Shown here: positions 1-12,355 of the stretch, one piece after another
Layout: the number at the start of each line of letters is the position of its first letter
How positions within the stretch are numbered: position 1 is the stretch's first letter
NCBI GenBank assembly: GCA_025642075.2
Contig: JAODUO010000419.1
Span: forward strand, 629,001 to 693,000
From: Ridgeia piscesae
Lineage: Eukaryota; Annelida; Polychaeta; Sabellida; Siboglinidae
DNA: 64,000 nucleotides
Direction: 5' to 3'
Translations under genes and position numbers: made by a program
The notes under the pieces: model-generated
The model's database searches: none
What the model was told of the DNA's origin: nothing
Seen by the model: the letters and a program-made list of their open reading frames with translations, nothing else

Positions 1-929
1 TGGGTGAGCCACCATGTTAACAAGTAATTGTTCCCTCTCATTACACAACAGTTCAACTACAGACATATGTTTCTTGGGTGTATGTTACAATATAAAATAA
101 GTTTTATAATACATGTGACATTCCATTCCAAAATGAGTTGCATTTCAGAAATGTTACAGTCTCACTAATTCTCATTATGAGCTATGACTATGAATCAAAA
201 CACTATTGTGCCAATTTGTTTTTGAAAAATGAGTTTCCGTGGTGAAATGATCTGGAATAGACGAGTCTTTCGTGTATGTGTTAGTCACTGAATGACATTT
301 TTATATGTTAGTAATTAAGTAAAATAGATCGACGTTTCCTAAATGTGTTTATTTTGATGTTTTGACAACAAGAAAACCACGATGAAAACTTTGAGGCAGC
401 TTTTCTTGAACCCATACTTTTTGCACCATCGATATTCAAATTGTTGTATCACTGTAAGTAATGTAATTACAAGAAGCATTGAGGTAACACTACGTCCCTC
501 TGAATGTGCTCTACTCACATATGCAATAATATCTTCTCTTCTCCTGAAATGTTTGCTTAACTTAATAATTGTATAAATATATTTTAAAACAAAATTGGAC
601 GCATTCACTTGTAATTGTAAATATAATTTTAAATGATATTTTAGTCCTCTTATAATGTATGTTTACTAATTTAAATTATATTTTAGAAGATAATTTATAC
701 ATATATATATATTAAACAATTTTAAAGGACATTTTATATATATTTATTTATTAACTAGTTTACACCACAATTATTGTTAAATAGATAATCTATTATTTTA
801 ATTTTGTCTTTATTTATTTATTATATTAAAAAACATTTTAAAGAACAAATTATGTACAATGTATATCTTATATCTATATCTTATATTTATTTGCCATATT
901 TCATGTTATTGTATATATATAGGCACTAT

Positions 930-996
930 ATGAGTCAACCCCAGACTACATTCCAATTCATTGAATATGGCAATAAAGCTTTATTATTATTATCAT
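930..996 (+). mobile_element. Possible 3' tail of a non-LTR retrotransposon
   Basis: The sequence ends GGCAATAAAG followed by a CTTTATTATTATTATC run. An AATAAA-like signal directly followed by a short (TTA)n tail is typical of 5'-truncated LINE 3' ends. No coding part is left, so the family cannot be named. Confidence 0.35.
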
Positions 997-1616
997 AAGA
1001 TTCTACAATAAAACAAATTGGACAAGTTTCTTTAAATTAATCAAACCTCCAATTCTACTACAAACCAAAATGAATGGAAAGTTCCTTTAATCTAACCTCC
1101 AAACACATAAGCAACATGAACAGTGATGGTGGGCTTCACATCCAAGTGACACATGTGATTGAGAAACAAGAACAGAGACATAACCAGAGGAAGTGACCTA
1201 ATGGCTCACCTTACCTCAACCCGGTCCTTGCAGATTAATGAAGCCAAGCAAGTACTTATGTCATTTGTACATGATTAGCTCCTGCTGGTATCAACTGACC
1301 AGAGATTAGTATGACTGTCACTGTGTCACAAGGCAGCAGAGGCAGGTGTAAACATCTCCAGGCAGAAGAATGTCAGGTGGTGGTCGAGGTATCGTAATCA
1401 TTATATAATGATAAACTTGAGTCCAAGCTCATTAGTACGTGTTTACGACATATAAAACTGGCTACACTTTGATCTTGAAAGATTACAAAGTTCTCACAAC
1501 ACAGCAGGGCTCTTACGTGTGATTTATGAAAGGAATAGTTAAACATTTGAATAGGGTATTTATTCACATTTCTCACTTGAATATGTCAAGACATAAATGT
1601 AAAATATATATCCACC

Positions 1617-1618
1617 TG

Positions 1619-1697
<79 letters not shown>

Positions 1698-1720
1698 ACA
1701 TAACAAGAATGTATTTATTA

Positions 1721-1795
<75 letters not shown>

Positions 1796-1804
1796 TATAT
1801 ATAA
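1617..1804. repeat. (TA)n microsatellite with interruptions
   Basis: Nearly pure alternating TA over about 185 bp, broken by short TTATAT and ATTTACATAACAAG stretches. Open frames through it (Tyr/Ile repeats) are by-products. Confidence 0.95.
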
Positions 1805-2157
1805 GAAATGAACATTCCTTTGTTATTTTGTAAGAATTTAACTTACTTTACAGCATAACTTTGTTAAATGTAATTTTTTTTAAAGTCATTATGCACAGTT
1901 ATCTGATACCATGAGACTCTGAATTTATACACAATTCTCTGACATCATACCCTCTAGTTTATCAAATATCAATTATCAACAAAAAAGCATAAATTCATAT
2001 GAGGGAGGCAGACTGAGACTACCGACTCTGCTTAATTTTGACTAGATGAATAACTGAGTACTGACAACACCATTCCATAAGCCATATATGACCGCATCCT
2101 GTTGTCAGGGTTACTGTGACCTCTGACCTGCCAAAACGAGTGTGTTGATTGACCCAC

Positions 2158-2434
2158 CTCCGATAGCCATCCAGCAGTCGTCCAGAGTGTTGTGTTTGGC
2201 CAGTTCCTCCTCCGTGATGATGCACTTCCGGCCTCCCACTCCTGTTAGGTCCTTCCCGCTCTTCCCCAGTCGGATCCAGTCCATGAGGGAGTGACCCGGG
2301 GTCAAGGTCACCTTGTTGCGGACGGCGTTCGCCGGCGGCGGCAGCAGGGAGCGTGTCTGTGACGTTGAGTAGTTCTTACCCAGCTCCATGACGGACTCAC
2401 CCTTCTTGCTGCTGCTTACCGCCGGCTCCACCAT
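2158..2434 (-). CDS. CYB5R4: Cytochrome b5 reductase 4 (NCB5OR), first coding exon, partial gene
   Basis: The product family is a soluble/ER-associated fusion of cytochrome b5, CS and cytochrome b5 reductase domains that moves electrons from NAD(P)H through heme. Only the N-terminus is here, about 92 codons from ATG at 2434. The landmark is residues ~50-92: SLMDWIRLGKSGKDLTG, then a TEEELAKHN segment and DDCWMAIGG, which match the conserved region just before and at the start of the b5 domain. The heme-ligand HPGG motif would be on the next exon, which is not in the window. The donor is GGAG|GTGGGT at 2158/2157. The acceptor is a pyrimidine-rich ...CTTTCAG ending at 2440, so the exon runs 2158-2439 with only five untranslated bases before the ATG. 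The first ~48 residues (Ser/Pro-rich) are not conserved. The gene continues off the left edge. Confidence 0.88.
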
Positions 2435-2564
2435 CTTACCTGAAAGGGGAAGGAAAATCTTGAAAGGTAAGATAAAGATAAGTCTTCATATTGCATCTAG
2501 TCCATACAACTGATTTGGGTGAGAGTTTTGACCCACGCTGGTCTGGTTAGTGGACACCATAATG

Positions 2565-2875
2565 ATTTATCTGGGAAGTTTTCAGCCACACTGCAATAAC
2601 TGCATACAGACTGTTGAAAACTGTAAGCTTACATATGTAGTTATTGAAAGACTATTCATATATTATATAGCCACACTCCATCTTTCCTGGCAGGTAAGGA
2701 GAGTTTTTATACTACATAATGGTATCTAGTCTAAGGGCAGCTCAGATAGGATAGCATTCACATCCTAACAGACCTATTTGATTGACACCATCATGCAAAT
2801 AGCCACCTGTCTGTATCCAGTCACATTCCTTCAGCTGAGTAAACCAGAGTGACATGGAGTGAATTAACTTTTAGG
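2565..2875 (-). mobile_element. Two degenerate fragments of the window's tRNA-derived SINE
   Basis: Compared with the well-preserved copies at 10985 and 48238, 2565-2615 matches the CTGGGAAGcatCCAGCCA core. 2690-2875 matches the 3' half (TTTTATACTACATAATG..., CAGACCTaTTtgATtgaCACCAT, TCAGCTGAGTaaACCAGAG). Orientation is minus, divergence is high and the tRNA head is lost. Confidence 0.5.
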
Positions 2876-2879
2876 GATA

Positions 2880-3960
2880 CTGATTTTCTGTTTTAAGAAA
2901 AGATAAATTCTGTTTCAACTCCATGTCAAAATATGGCAAATTCTGTTCCAAACAGCATGTTTTCCGTTTAAAAAAGGCAAATCCAATTTCAAATGGTGTG
3001 TTTACCATTTTAAAAGGACATATACCATGTCAGCGTCTCCTTGAAAAGCAGTTTGCATTTTAATTGCATTTCTAATTTCTGTTAAGAGGTATTGTTTGAA
3101 AATGTCTTTCGAAAATGGAAACATTCCTGTATCTGTTATATTATTGTTAAATAATTTGAAACAGGGAGTTCACAACGTTGATTTTTTCATCCATAACTTG
3201 ATAAGCAAAGCACATAAATAAATACATTATTTATTATTTATTTTGCTTTGCTGTAACGGTATATGGTGCCACCGAACGGGATGTTTAGAACTACAAAACA
3301 CTTTGAGTCCGGGTTACCTAGGCGAACGTTTTGGAATTCGTTGTACAAAACCGAAATACGTTTATTTATGCTGCATGCTCTAAATATATAACATCTATAT
3401 TAATTAATGAACACGTCTTAAATGCGTTTAGAGTTCAGCCACACAACGATTAGGAAACGATTTACGTTTTATTTTAGCGCTCAGGCCTCAGGCTCAGCGG
3501 CTTGCGCGGGACCATGTCACCGTGTCCATATTTCCGTGTGCGCTACCCTGGGCCTGGCTAAGCGTAAGTCTTACTAAGTTACGCCGCCGGCTAATAGACA
3601 TACGAATAGACTCTTCCAACTTATACGTTACATTTACTGACTTCATTGACATAAAAACAACCATGCTTCGTGACATTATTAATCAAAATCACGCTGCAGA
3701 GAGCATGATAAAGACGTTTTCTAATTGGTCCAATTGTCCATGAATTATTAGGCGGTCGTCTGCTCTTTTTCCGCGCTTACGGAAACCCACTTCGAGAATC
3801 GCAAATTCCGTGATTTCGTCCGTATTTTTGCGATTGCGAAATTTCCGTTTCAAAAGGCAAATTTCGTTTCAAAACGCCGATTGCGCGAACGTTGAAGGTT
3901 TTCTGCGATTGCGGAAAATTCGGTGTTCTTGAACTTCAATTTGAAAACGTTCGATATCAC
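2880..3960. repeat. Degenerate repeats with a TTCCGTTT(A/C)AAAAGGCAAAT motif
   Basis: Short AT-rich modules of the form TTCCGTTTnAAAAGGCAAATttcgTTTCAAA recur at about 2890-3020 and 3770-3950, with variant copies nearby. The second cluster is CpG-rich (GCGATTGCGAAA). The two clusters are in the same orientation about 0.9 kb apart. They may be remnants of one tandem family or of the ends of one element; the family is not recognised. Confidence 0.35.
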
Positions 3961-4174
3961 AGCAACTGAGCAAGGATTATAGGATTACAACCTGAATTAT
4001 CTTGATTATGGATACGATCTTCTATCCACTGAGTCATAAAATTAACAGCGCGTTGACACAGACGCACAGGAGTCTGAGACTGAGGAGAGACGTTGGACGT
4101 CCTCCACGACCAGAATTACATCTCTTCGCCTGCCATTCCTCTCCACTGGCTGTGGCCCAACTCAACCAACTTAC

Positions 4175-4340
4175 CTGAAGCGCAACCCAGCTTGAAGCCG
4201 AGATGACAACAACGCTCGGAAAAGGGGTGAACAAGAACGCGGCTAGTGCCACTACCCTACATGACGGCCGACGTCCATACTGACACAAAGTCAGGTCGCG
4301 ACCCGACGCACCTGTGAACGCTCAGCCACACGGGACATGG
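4175..4340 (-). other. Probable non-coding 5' exon of CYB5R4 with promoter-proximal GC-rich DNA
   Basis: On the minus strand a perfect donor CAG|GTAAGT lies at 4175/4174, in a local GC- and CpG-richer patch (about 4030-4340) within AT-rich DNA. It is 1.7 kb upstream of the acceptor of the CYB5R4 start exon and on the same strand, so it could be the 5' untranslated exon. The 3' edge is precise; the 5' edge is a guess. No TATA box is seen. This is inference from splice signals and position only. Confidence 0.4.
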
Positions 4341-4399
4341 CCCTGCCATCCTGAGCAGCACACATGAAATCAATACGTGCACGTCACTGCAAAACTACA

Positions 4400-6670
4400 T
4401 CTCATCAACCAGATCGGCACTGCTGTGGTCAATGAGACATTAGCATTTTCTCCACTAGAACACACTCGTCACATATCGGGACTTGTATGGATTGTGATCA
4501 TCAATTTGTGCACTCATTAACTAGAACTGACCAAGTGAATAAAGTAATTGACCGACTGAGTGGGAGATATCATGTACGGTGAACGAGGACACTGAATGTT
4601 GACGACACACGTTCACTAATTATAAAATCTGTGCCGAATGCCAAACTCGTTCCACAGAACCGACGGGACGGATCAATATGAGGACACGTCCTGAAGTCAT
4701 TGATTGCATAGATCCGATACTGGCACATAAAGCCATATTAAACACACTGGAACGCAACACATCACATCAAAGCCTGGCATGACTGTAATCTTGTTTCAGG
4801 TGATTGCAAAATTCACGAGTATGACAGCACCAGCGAAACTCACCAAAGACATTGGCCAGAATCACCAAATCTGTCAATCGATGTGTTGAACTGTGTAAAA
4901 GCTGGTGACAAATTAGTGAAGTCAAGCATAATCTGTTAACCCTAATGATGACAACATGCAGTTGATGAATTAAGAAAGAAAAATTCATGGTGATGAAATG
5001 AAGTGGATTTTTTTACACGCAAGTGTAAATGTTGTTTCCTGAATAAATTTTAGCCTATCTGTGCTTCCATTGATACTATATTGTCAAAATATTTAAATAA
5101 GTATACTGTACCGGGTCATTCCTGATGCCATTTGTGATGTTTAATGTATCAATATACCAATAGACAGATAAAAGGACGTAACGTCTAATCAGTTCTTTAA
5201 TCAGTTTAATTAATTTAATCAGTTCTGCCTGTCAATGTCATAAATCTGTGGGCTATGGTCATGATCACGTAACCAAACTTTGTTGCCTAAATATACTTAT
5301 TGGCAAAAATAAGCATAAACGATGTAATTATGCAATTAACACATCGTGAAAAATGCTTTGTGTGATTTAATTTGTAAGAATGAAAGCCTTACAATAGGGC
5401 CTGTAAGTGGGTCACGATACATGGCGAGACTCCTCACGACTGGAGCTGATTGGGGACTGGACACAAGAATAATATTTTATTCTAACGATGGATGACAGGT
5501 GTAGCTTCCGACTGATGAATACTAGGAAAATCAGGTCATAAATATATTGTGTTATACCTTTCTTATCTTAAATGTCCGATTTAATATTGAGTTTACCACA
5601 CTATCATAGACATATAGCGATTTACGTAGTGCGATTTTAGGTCGTATGTGTCTTTTACGGGATTTGCATTTTACATTTCGATAAGCACATATATCTGACA
5701 AGTTGTCTAAATGCACATAATCATAACATGTATGCGTTTGCCCCAAACAGATTGTACTGCACGAAAAATGGCACTTCATTATTAGTCAAGATCACCAAAC
5801 ACAAGTACTTGCCGCTAATGCCATGGCAACCATAATAATCAATTTAAATTCATGATTTCCTTGACCATTGTCACTGGCAAAGTGTTCGATTGCTTCTGCT
5901 TGTAATAATCCTTCGGACAATATAACGAAAATACGCTATTTGGGAACAGTTCGATTATTACAACCAAAAACAAAACAAAGTCCTATATTTGAACATGGAG
6001 AATATGGACTTCCTGCCCCCAACCTCGTTTTTGCGCGCGAGATTTACACGCCCTATACCATATTATTAAACCAAATAAGTAAATTAGCCACACACACAAT
6101 TGTGGCATTTTGCACATCATCATGGTACAACAGGTATACGCTCCACACTGCACGTACTACAGCCACGCTACATTAGGTACACCATGTAGCGTTCAGCAAA
6201 AGTAATGAAAACAAGTCAAGTGAGCAACACAATCATACAGCTATTTAGGCCTTAGTCCATTACAGATTTCGAAACCATGTGCAAGACTTATAAGTGTGGC
6301 ATAATTATAAACAAATGGCACACTGGGAGATTTACTAGCTTACTGATTTTTTACGTAGAGACGGGGGATACAGTTACTGAAATAAATTGCAACTGCTGGC
6401 AATTTACAATATAATCACATGTAAAAAATATTAAATAATTATTTTAGATACACCATATTATTATGTACAGATTCATGCAATGTGCAGGACCAAGTTTATA
6501 CAAAATATCTACTAACTCACTGATGAAGAGTTATAAATACTGCAGTAATTAAGAAATTTCCAATCAGATGCAATTTTAGAAGATAAAAAAGTTATATAAA
6601 TTCAAATTAATCATCCACTCTCATGCACAACTGCCATTGCCGGGAACACAATTCTATGAATAATGTTGAC
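4400..6670. other. Intergenic DNA, nothing recognised
   Basis: AT-rich sequence with only short open frames lacking any recognisable motif, no RNA-gene signature and no tandem array. Confidence 0.5.
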
Positions 6671-6674
6671 ATTA

Positions 6675-6925
6675 ACGTAAGCTCTTATATAGCGCAGTAT
6701 CCAATCCTCAGGATTGTTCAAAGTGCTTTACAATTTACTTCCCTGGCAGACCTGTTCAATCAGACACCATTTCAACTTCTCTGGGAAGCATCCAGCCATA
6801 TGCTGAAATTAATGTGTGAAGGCTGCTTGTACATGTATCCACCACTTGTTTATAGCCAGGTACTCATTTATACAGCTGAGTGAACTGGAGCAATGTATAG
6901 AGTGAAAAAACTTGCCCACATTAAC
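6675..6925 (-). mobile_element. tRNA-derived SINE, 5'-truncated copy
   Basis: Reading the plus strand, the copy starts with the 3' end (CTCTTATATAGCGCAGTATCC), continues through CAGACCTGTTCAATCAGACA and GGGAAGCATCCAGCCAT to CAGCTGAGTGAACTGGAGCA. It stops before the tRNA-like head. It is a clear family member by comparison with 10985-11297 and 48238-48546. Confidence 0.8.
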
Positions 6926-6929
6926 TTGA

Positions 6930-9900
6930 GCCAATCATCTCTATAACTGGCGGGTTATATTTTGTGGCTGATATGAAATACAATGGGCAGGAAGTAGAAA
7001 TAATTATAAGACAATTCATTACACATTATGCTGCACAACCACGCATGAGAACGGTCAAACAGGTATATTGGGATTTCTGATAACTGCTCTTTGATCCACG
7101 CAATGATGGCTCCAAACATCCCAACAAAAAGACTGACAGAGACAGACCCTTATAGGACAAAATATAGCTATACAAATAATCCTTCATTTTAACTGTTTTT
7201 TATTTTACAGCTGTATACACCCTTTGCATTCAAAATGTACCAAATTATTTCACAAGCGCACTAACCGAGAGTATAAAAACAAACCAAATATATTTTAGCA
7301 GTAATGCAGATTTATACTATTTAAAATATATACCATGGGAAAAATTATGCAGCCAATTTTCTTTTCAACATGAACAATATTAAAAGCAGCAAAAAACCTG
7401 TTGGAGGGTATGACCCTGCATCACTGATGGAAAAATACAGGGATATGCCCATAAGTCTTGAAATTTCCCACATTCTGCCTGTACTAGCTGGACACGCTCC
7501 CGCGTCAATCTTTTAATGCGCTCCTGGAGTCCCAGGGCAAGGTTCAAGGGGTACAAGAGGATGATTCGAACTTCATAAAATGTAAATATTGATGCACACA
7601 GTTTTGAACAATCCCCATCTTTGGTGTCAAGCTGACAAGTGGTGGCTAAACAATCTTTAACAGCAAATAAAAAATCTTTATCATGAAACATGAGCTGAGC
7701 CACAGGCAGAGTTCATGTTTTTGGAGAGCCAGAAGGTGGCTTTTTGACCCTAAGAGGGGCGCAGTTGGCAGTTGTGTGCCCACCTAACCTATTCTCTCTG
7801 GAGCCACCCCTTACAACATTACTGCACTGTGAAAGATTTGAAATATTTATTATTCCATGTCCCATGCGAATATACACACACACACCCATGTACAACAGGG
7901 TGCAATCCCAAGCATGCATAATTACTGCTGGGTGACCTAGCAACATGCATAATTTAGTAGTAAAAAACATTAATTACGTTGAGCCAAGTTGGGATGACTT
8001 GATGAGTGTATAACAAATGTAATTGATTAGGATTACTCTTGTAATAATGATTTTGTTTGTTGCGCCTCTGAGCTTGAACTTTTTAAGGATATGGGCGCTA
8101 TGGTAGTTTTACAGTTATTATTATTGTCTCTTAATATGTTTCATTCCTTCAAAAAATACTATAATCAATCATGTGATAATTGTTTTATAATCATGGTTAT
8201 ATCAAAGGCAAAGCCATTTGTGTATATTTGTATGTGTGATGACTACAAGAGTACCACCCCAGAATGACTGAATATATATTAAAGACACTGTTTGTGCACA
8301 CCCTATAATTTTTTTAATGATATTTATGTATTGTATGTTTTTGTTTCTGGATAGATGTAGTGTACATTGTGTCATGTCTAAATACACGTGCTTTCACATA
8401 AAAATTATGTCTTGATGGTTATACCTAGCAAATAATTCCCATTCTTTGGTTCAGTTAACATATCAATTCTGTTCACTTTATTATCCTAGGAAGGATACCC
8501 ATCATACAACTTAATAATATGAGCTCATGTACAATAAATGAAATATAATACTTATTAGACTGTACTTTTTTTTTTTTCAAAGAAAACGGAAAACAAATGC
8601 AAAATGTAGTTTTGTATATTACATGTGACAAAAATTTGAAGCACCAAAGTACTTGACTGGTTCACATAATGTTTACGTTAATAAATTTTGCTGAAAGTTG
8701 CCACATTAATGTCTTGCAGGATACACAAGTTAATATTAACAAACCTTGTATGTATACATGTTATTTATCATACATAACAGGACTAATAAAGACAATTTTC
8801 ACTACTATTATAGATGTTTGACATGACAAAATCTAGCACAGAAATATGTCAGCCTACCTTGCTGACAAGCAGATGACTTACTTGCCAAGATGGGTAATTA
8901 CAATTGATAAGACTACAAATTTAGAGGGGGGCCAGTTGGCCATTATGGGGCTGTGATCTCTCAAAATCTGGTTTCGTTATTTTTCAACTTAGCTTACCGG
9001 TATTGAAATTTTAGGATAACATCATTTATATATAAAACAATTTTACAAATTTATTTTAAAATAGCCCACCAGGTGGCGGTGGAGTCACCACCCAATTAAA
9101 ATGTTGGTTGATTCATCGTGATAGATGTACCTGGAAAAGGGATTGATCAAAGTTTTCAAACTTAGCATATCCATAGAATGCATAACATGGCAGACTATGA
9201 CAGTGTGATTTGTTTGGTTACTTTACAAAAACAATTTATATGAATTTTTAAATCTTTGCTAATTTTCGTACGTAAATTTTCCATCAGTCATGATATTAAC
9301 TTCTTATTCTAAGTCTAAGAGGCTACATTATTGACTAGTTGACTACCCTGGTAGCATTGGCACAACTGGTAGTAACACGAGAAATGGAGCAGTATTAATT
9401 AAATCAGCTTAAGTGGCACTGGTTTGTCATTGAAAAATACTAAACTGACCAGTAATGACTATGATGTATATAAATAGCTTCCACATTGTTCATGTGCTAA
9501 AAGGTAAGTAATATAAGGCTGGAGAAAAAAATCGGCCTATGTAGAATGTATGTGTAATTGTAACAGTTACACAGATAATTGTCAATTTGATGTCACTTTC
9601 TGGATCCTTCAATTATGTGCAGCAGCTGGCACTTTTGCCAAATCCAGATCCACCTCAACTTCAATACCACAGTCCGATAGTTCCACTGTTGAATGTCATA
9701 CCAGGAAAATCCATACTGTGAATTATTAGCATACCTTTGAGGGTTAGGTCATATCAGGAATATATATATATATATATATTCCTGATATGAATTTTTAAAT
9801 CTTTATATATATATTTATATATTTATTTATTTTTAAATCTTTATATATATATTTATATATATATATATAATATTATGAAAATGTTTATCACACCTTTGAG

Positions 9901-10840
9901 TGTTGGTATGGACTCAAGGTTGGCATGTTTCTGTCTTCATGGGAAGAAACTGTGCAGCAGGAATACTTTCTATGTAGGGAGTTGTTTCCCCTTTGTTTCT
10001 GCCATGAGGGCAGAAACTCCCAAAATGTTAAAATAATTCTAGCCAATATCAACATTCCTGTTGTACAAATCACAATCACATGTAATGCCCGCCAAAACTG
10101 GTTAACTTCACTGCAAATTACATTTCACCATACCGATTGTTTTTAATCATCAAATACCCATGGATACCAACTTTGATGTGTCTTTCACCCATTAGTGCTA
10201 ATTACTTAATTACTTGGCAGTAGGTGTCCTGCAGGGCACTAGCATTGACCACAACTTTTCTTTGCTCAGAGCCAGAGGATGGATTAGCACCTAGCAATGA
10301 CAATGACCACAGGTCAATGTCCCCTTTGTTCTTTAGTCATACTCTACTGAAGGACTTAAGTTGAATTGTCACATTTCTTCACAAAATCCTAGCAGTCATT
10401 AGCATTGTCTCTTCTGAGAGCAACATAGGCATTTTATTACACTTCCTGGTTTAATGTATCAAACAACAAATTTTATCTCTAACTGTCGATAGAGGTTTCT
10501 GACTGGGAGTTTGTGGCTTTAATGTCACCAATGTGGAAAATCTTAGAATAAACGGTTATGTAGACCAGCACAGAAAGAGACTGAAACTTGATCTATCAAA
10601 TGGACAAATGTTGTCTATCATTGGCATGTATCACTGGCACTTCGGAACAGCTAGCCTGAAAACATATGCCAATCATACACTCTAACAAGATTCAAGATGG
10701 TCCTTAACGCAATTATTTAAACTGGCTTATTCCACTGAGGAATTATCCTGTGTGACAATCTTACGATCATGCATTTTATGAATTATTATTACTTTTTATA
10801 ACTAATGTATTTTTGTTATTTTTCTTTATTATTATTATTG
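6930..10840. other. Intergenic AT-rich DNA, no gene recognised
   Basis: Only short open frames without recognisable similarity. It contains the TA-rich tract at 9758-9872 and otherwise unique-looking sequence. Confidence 0.5.
9758..9872. repeat. (TA)n-rich tract
   Basis: Two TA runs flank a duplicated TTTTTAAATCTTTATATATA module, so the tract itself looks partly tandem-duplicated. It sits beside a short inverted repeat (TCAGGAATATATA and TATATTCCTGA). Confidence 0.85.
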
Positions 10841-10844
10841 TTTT

Positions 10845-10915
10845 TATTATTTATATATATATATATTTTAACTTACCTTAATTATTTATATATTATATAT
10901 CAATATATGTTATGG

Positions 10916-10965
<50 letters not shown>
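10845..10965. repeat. (TA)n microsatellite adjoining a SINE
   Basis: A long TA run at about 10914-10964 ends some 20 bp before the tRNA-like head of the SINE at 10985. Confidence 0.9.
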
Positions 10966-10984
10966 ATATATTATACTGTTTGTA

Positions 10985-11297
10985 GATCGCAATGGCTCAG
11001 GGGTAGAGCTTCGGACTCTCAACTAAGAGAACCTGGGTTCGAATCCTATGCTGCGGTGTTAAAACCGTGGGCAAGTTTTTTCACTCTACATTGCTCCAGT
11101 CCACTCAGCTGAATAAATGAGTACCTGGCTATAGACACGTGTATGAGCAGCATTTTGCACAATAATTGTAGCATGTAGCTGGATGCTTCCCAGAGAAGTT
11201 GAGATGGTATTTGATTGAACAGGTCTGCTGGGGAAGTAAAGTGTAAAAGCGCTTTGAGCAGTTCTAAGGACTATATAAAAACTTACCTTTACTTTTT
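10985..11297 (+). mobile_element. tRNA-derived SINE, best-preserved copy
   Basis: The head has a pol III A box (TGGCTCAGGGG, 10993-11003) and B box (GGTTCGAATCC, 11036-11046) spaced as in a tRNA gene. The ~240-bp body carries CTCCAGTCCACTCAGCTGAA, CTGGATGCTTCCCAGAGA and TTGATTGAACAGGTCTGCTG. The 3' end reads AAAGCGCTTTGAGCAG then CTATATAAAAACTTACC, a tail type shared with many LINE-dependent SINEs. Seven other full or partial copies lie in this window. It is not a functional tRNA: the acceptor stem does not close. The family name is not determined. Confidence 0.88.
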
Positions 11298-11350
11298 GGT
11301 AATCCATCGCTCATAAATATACCTTATTCTATATACTGGTATATTAAGTG

Positions 11351-12355
11351 GTCATACTAACAGACGAGTTACATTATACCACTGTTCAACGATACACAAA
11401 GTATAAATATCACCTGAAGCACACATATATGTTTAAAGTCCAACACTTGTTTCACCCTTTTCCAGTTCATGTTTCAGCAAATACAGAGGCCCATGTTTGA
11501 GGCCCAAAGGCCAACCCTGTGTACGTATATCAACACATGCTGCTATATCACTCATCGTTGTAAAGCATGATCGCAGCAGTGCACTTGAAAGGGGTGGAAC
11601 AAGTGTTGGAATGGACTTACACAATATATGTGTGCTTTAGGTGAAATTTATACTTTGTGTATCATTGAACAGTGGTATAATAATGTAGGCAGTGGCTACG
11701 CGTACGTGAGCCGTACGTTTAGGCCGCCAGTCTAAAAGTACGGAATTCATACTGCGCATGCGTATGCTTTTATTTTCGGTTACGTAAGCTGTATTTTTAG
11801 CATCATTTATCTAAGGTACGGCATTTAATATGCGCATGATTTCTATACGTGAGCCTTATCTTTAGTACCAGGTAGCTGCCAGTTCCAAGTTTCCCCGCAC
11901 ATGCATGTTTATATACATAAGCTCTATTGCCGTATCTTTGGAACTCTGATCTAAAAGTAGGCCTAGCTGATTTTTTCCGCGCATCAGGCCGTATCTTTAG
12001 CAAACAAATATAAAAGTACGTGAGTTTTTTTACGCGCATGCATGTTGATGTATGTACGAACGGAAGCTCTTTGGCAGTCAGTTCTAAATATACGTGAGAT
12101 TTTGTGCGTGTTATTTTTTCGCAAGTTGACATATATGTAGCCCTATGGCAGTTAGTAAATCTAACAATGTCGAACAAAATCACTCCCTTGTGTAATTCTG
12201 CTGTACCGATGCAACGAGACGGACGCAGCATGCTTGCGCAGAATTGAAAAACAGGATACGCACACATCCTCACGTACGGTTAGGCCATGGGTCTAAAGAT
12301 ACGGCTCACGTACGCGTAGACACTTCGAATAATGTAACTCATCTGTTAGAATGAC
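11351..12355. mobile_element. Long-inverted-repeat element (A), split by insertion of element B
   Basis: A left arm from 11351 to about 11463 is the inverted complement of 11593-11687 plus 12337-12355. Shared landmarks are ATACACAAAGTATAAAT, AAGCACACATATAT and CCAACACTTGTT. The outermost piece (CTAACAGACGAGTTACATTA at left) recurs inverted at 12337-12355, beyond the foreign 11688-12328 block. Removing that block gives a ~356-bp foldback-like element with ~110-bp arms. There is no coding capacity. Confidence 0.7.
11688..12328. mobile_element. Non-autonomous inverted-repeat transposon (B) with putative 8-bp target duplication
   Basis: The ends share an identical 20-bp inverted repeat, CTACGCGTACGTGAGCCGTA, at 11696-11715 and 12300-12319. 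The 8-bp direct repeat ATAATGTA flanks the block at 11680-11687 and 12329-12336. The left end reads GGCAGTGGCTACGC, resembling hAT-type termini, and 8 bp fits hAT target duplications. The interior is made of diverged ~80-110 bp subrepeats with CCGTATCTTTAG and GCGCATGC motifs. No transposase is present; the 156-codon minus-strand frame inside is not a gene. Confidence 0.7.

Larger units (their letters stand above)
1..2110 (-). other. AT-rich intron of CYB5R4 (first coding intron)
   Basis: There is no coding similarity on either strand. It holds a retroelement tail near 930-996 and a long (TA)n tract at 1617-1804. The short open frames here have no recognisable product. Confidence 0.5.

Noticed and set aside
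10985..11060. Functional tRNA gene
   Set aside because: A and B boxes are present but the acceptor stem does not pair, and the sequence continues into a SINE body repeated elsewhere.
11803..12273. 156-codon minus-strand frame
   Set aside because: Falls inside non-autonomous element B and is made of its degenerate subrepeats; no transposase motif.
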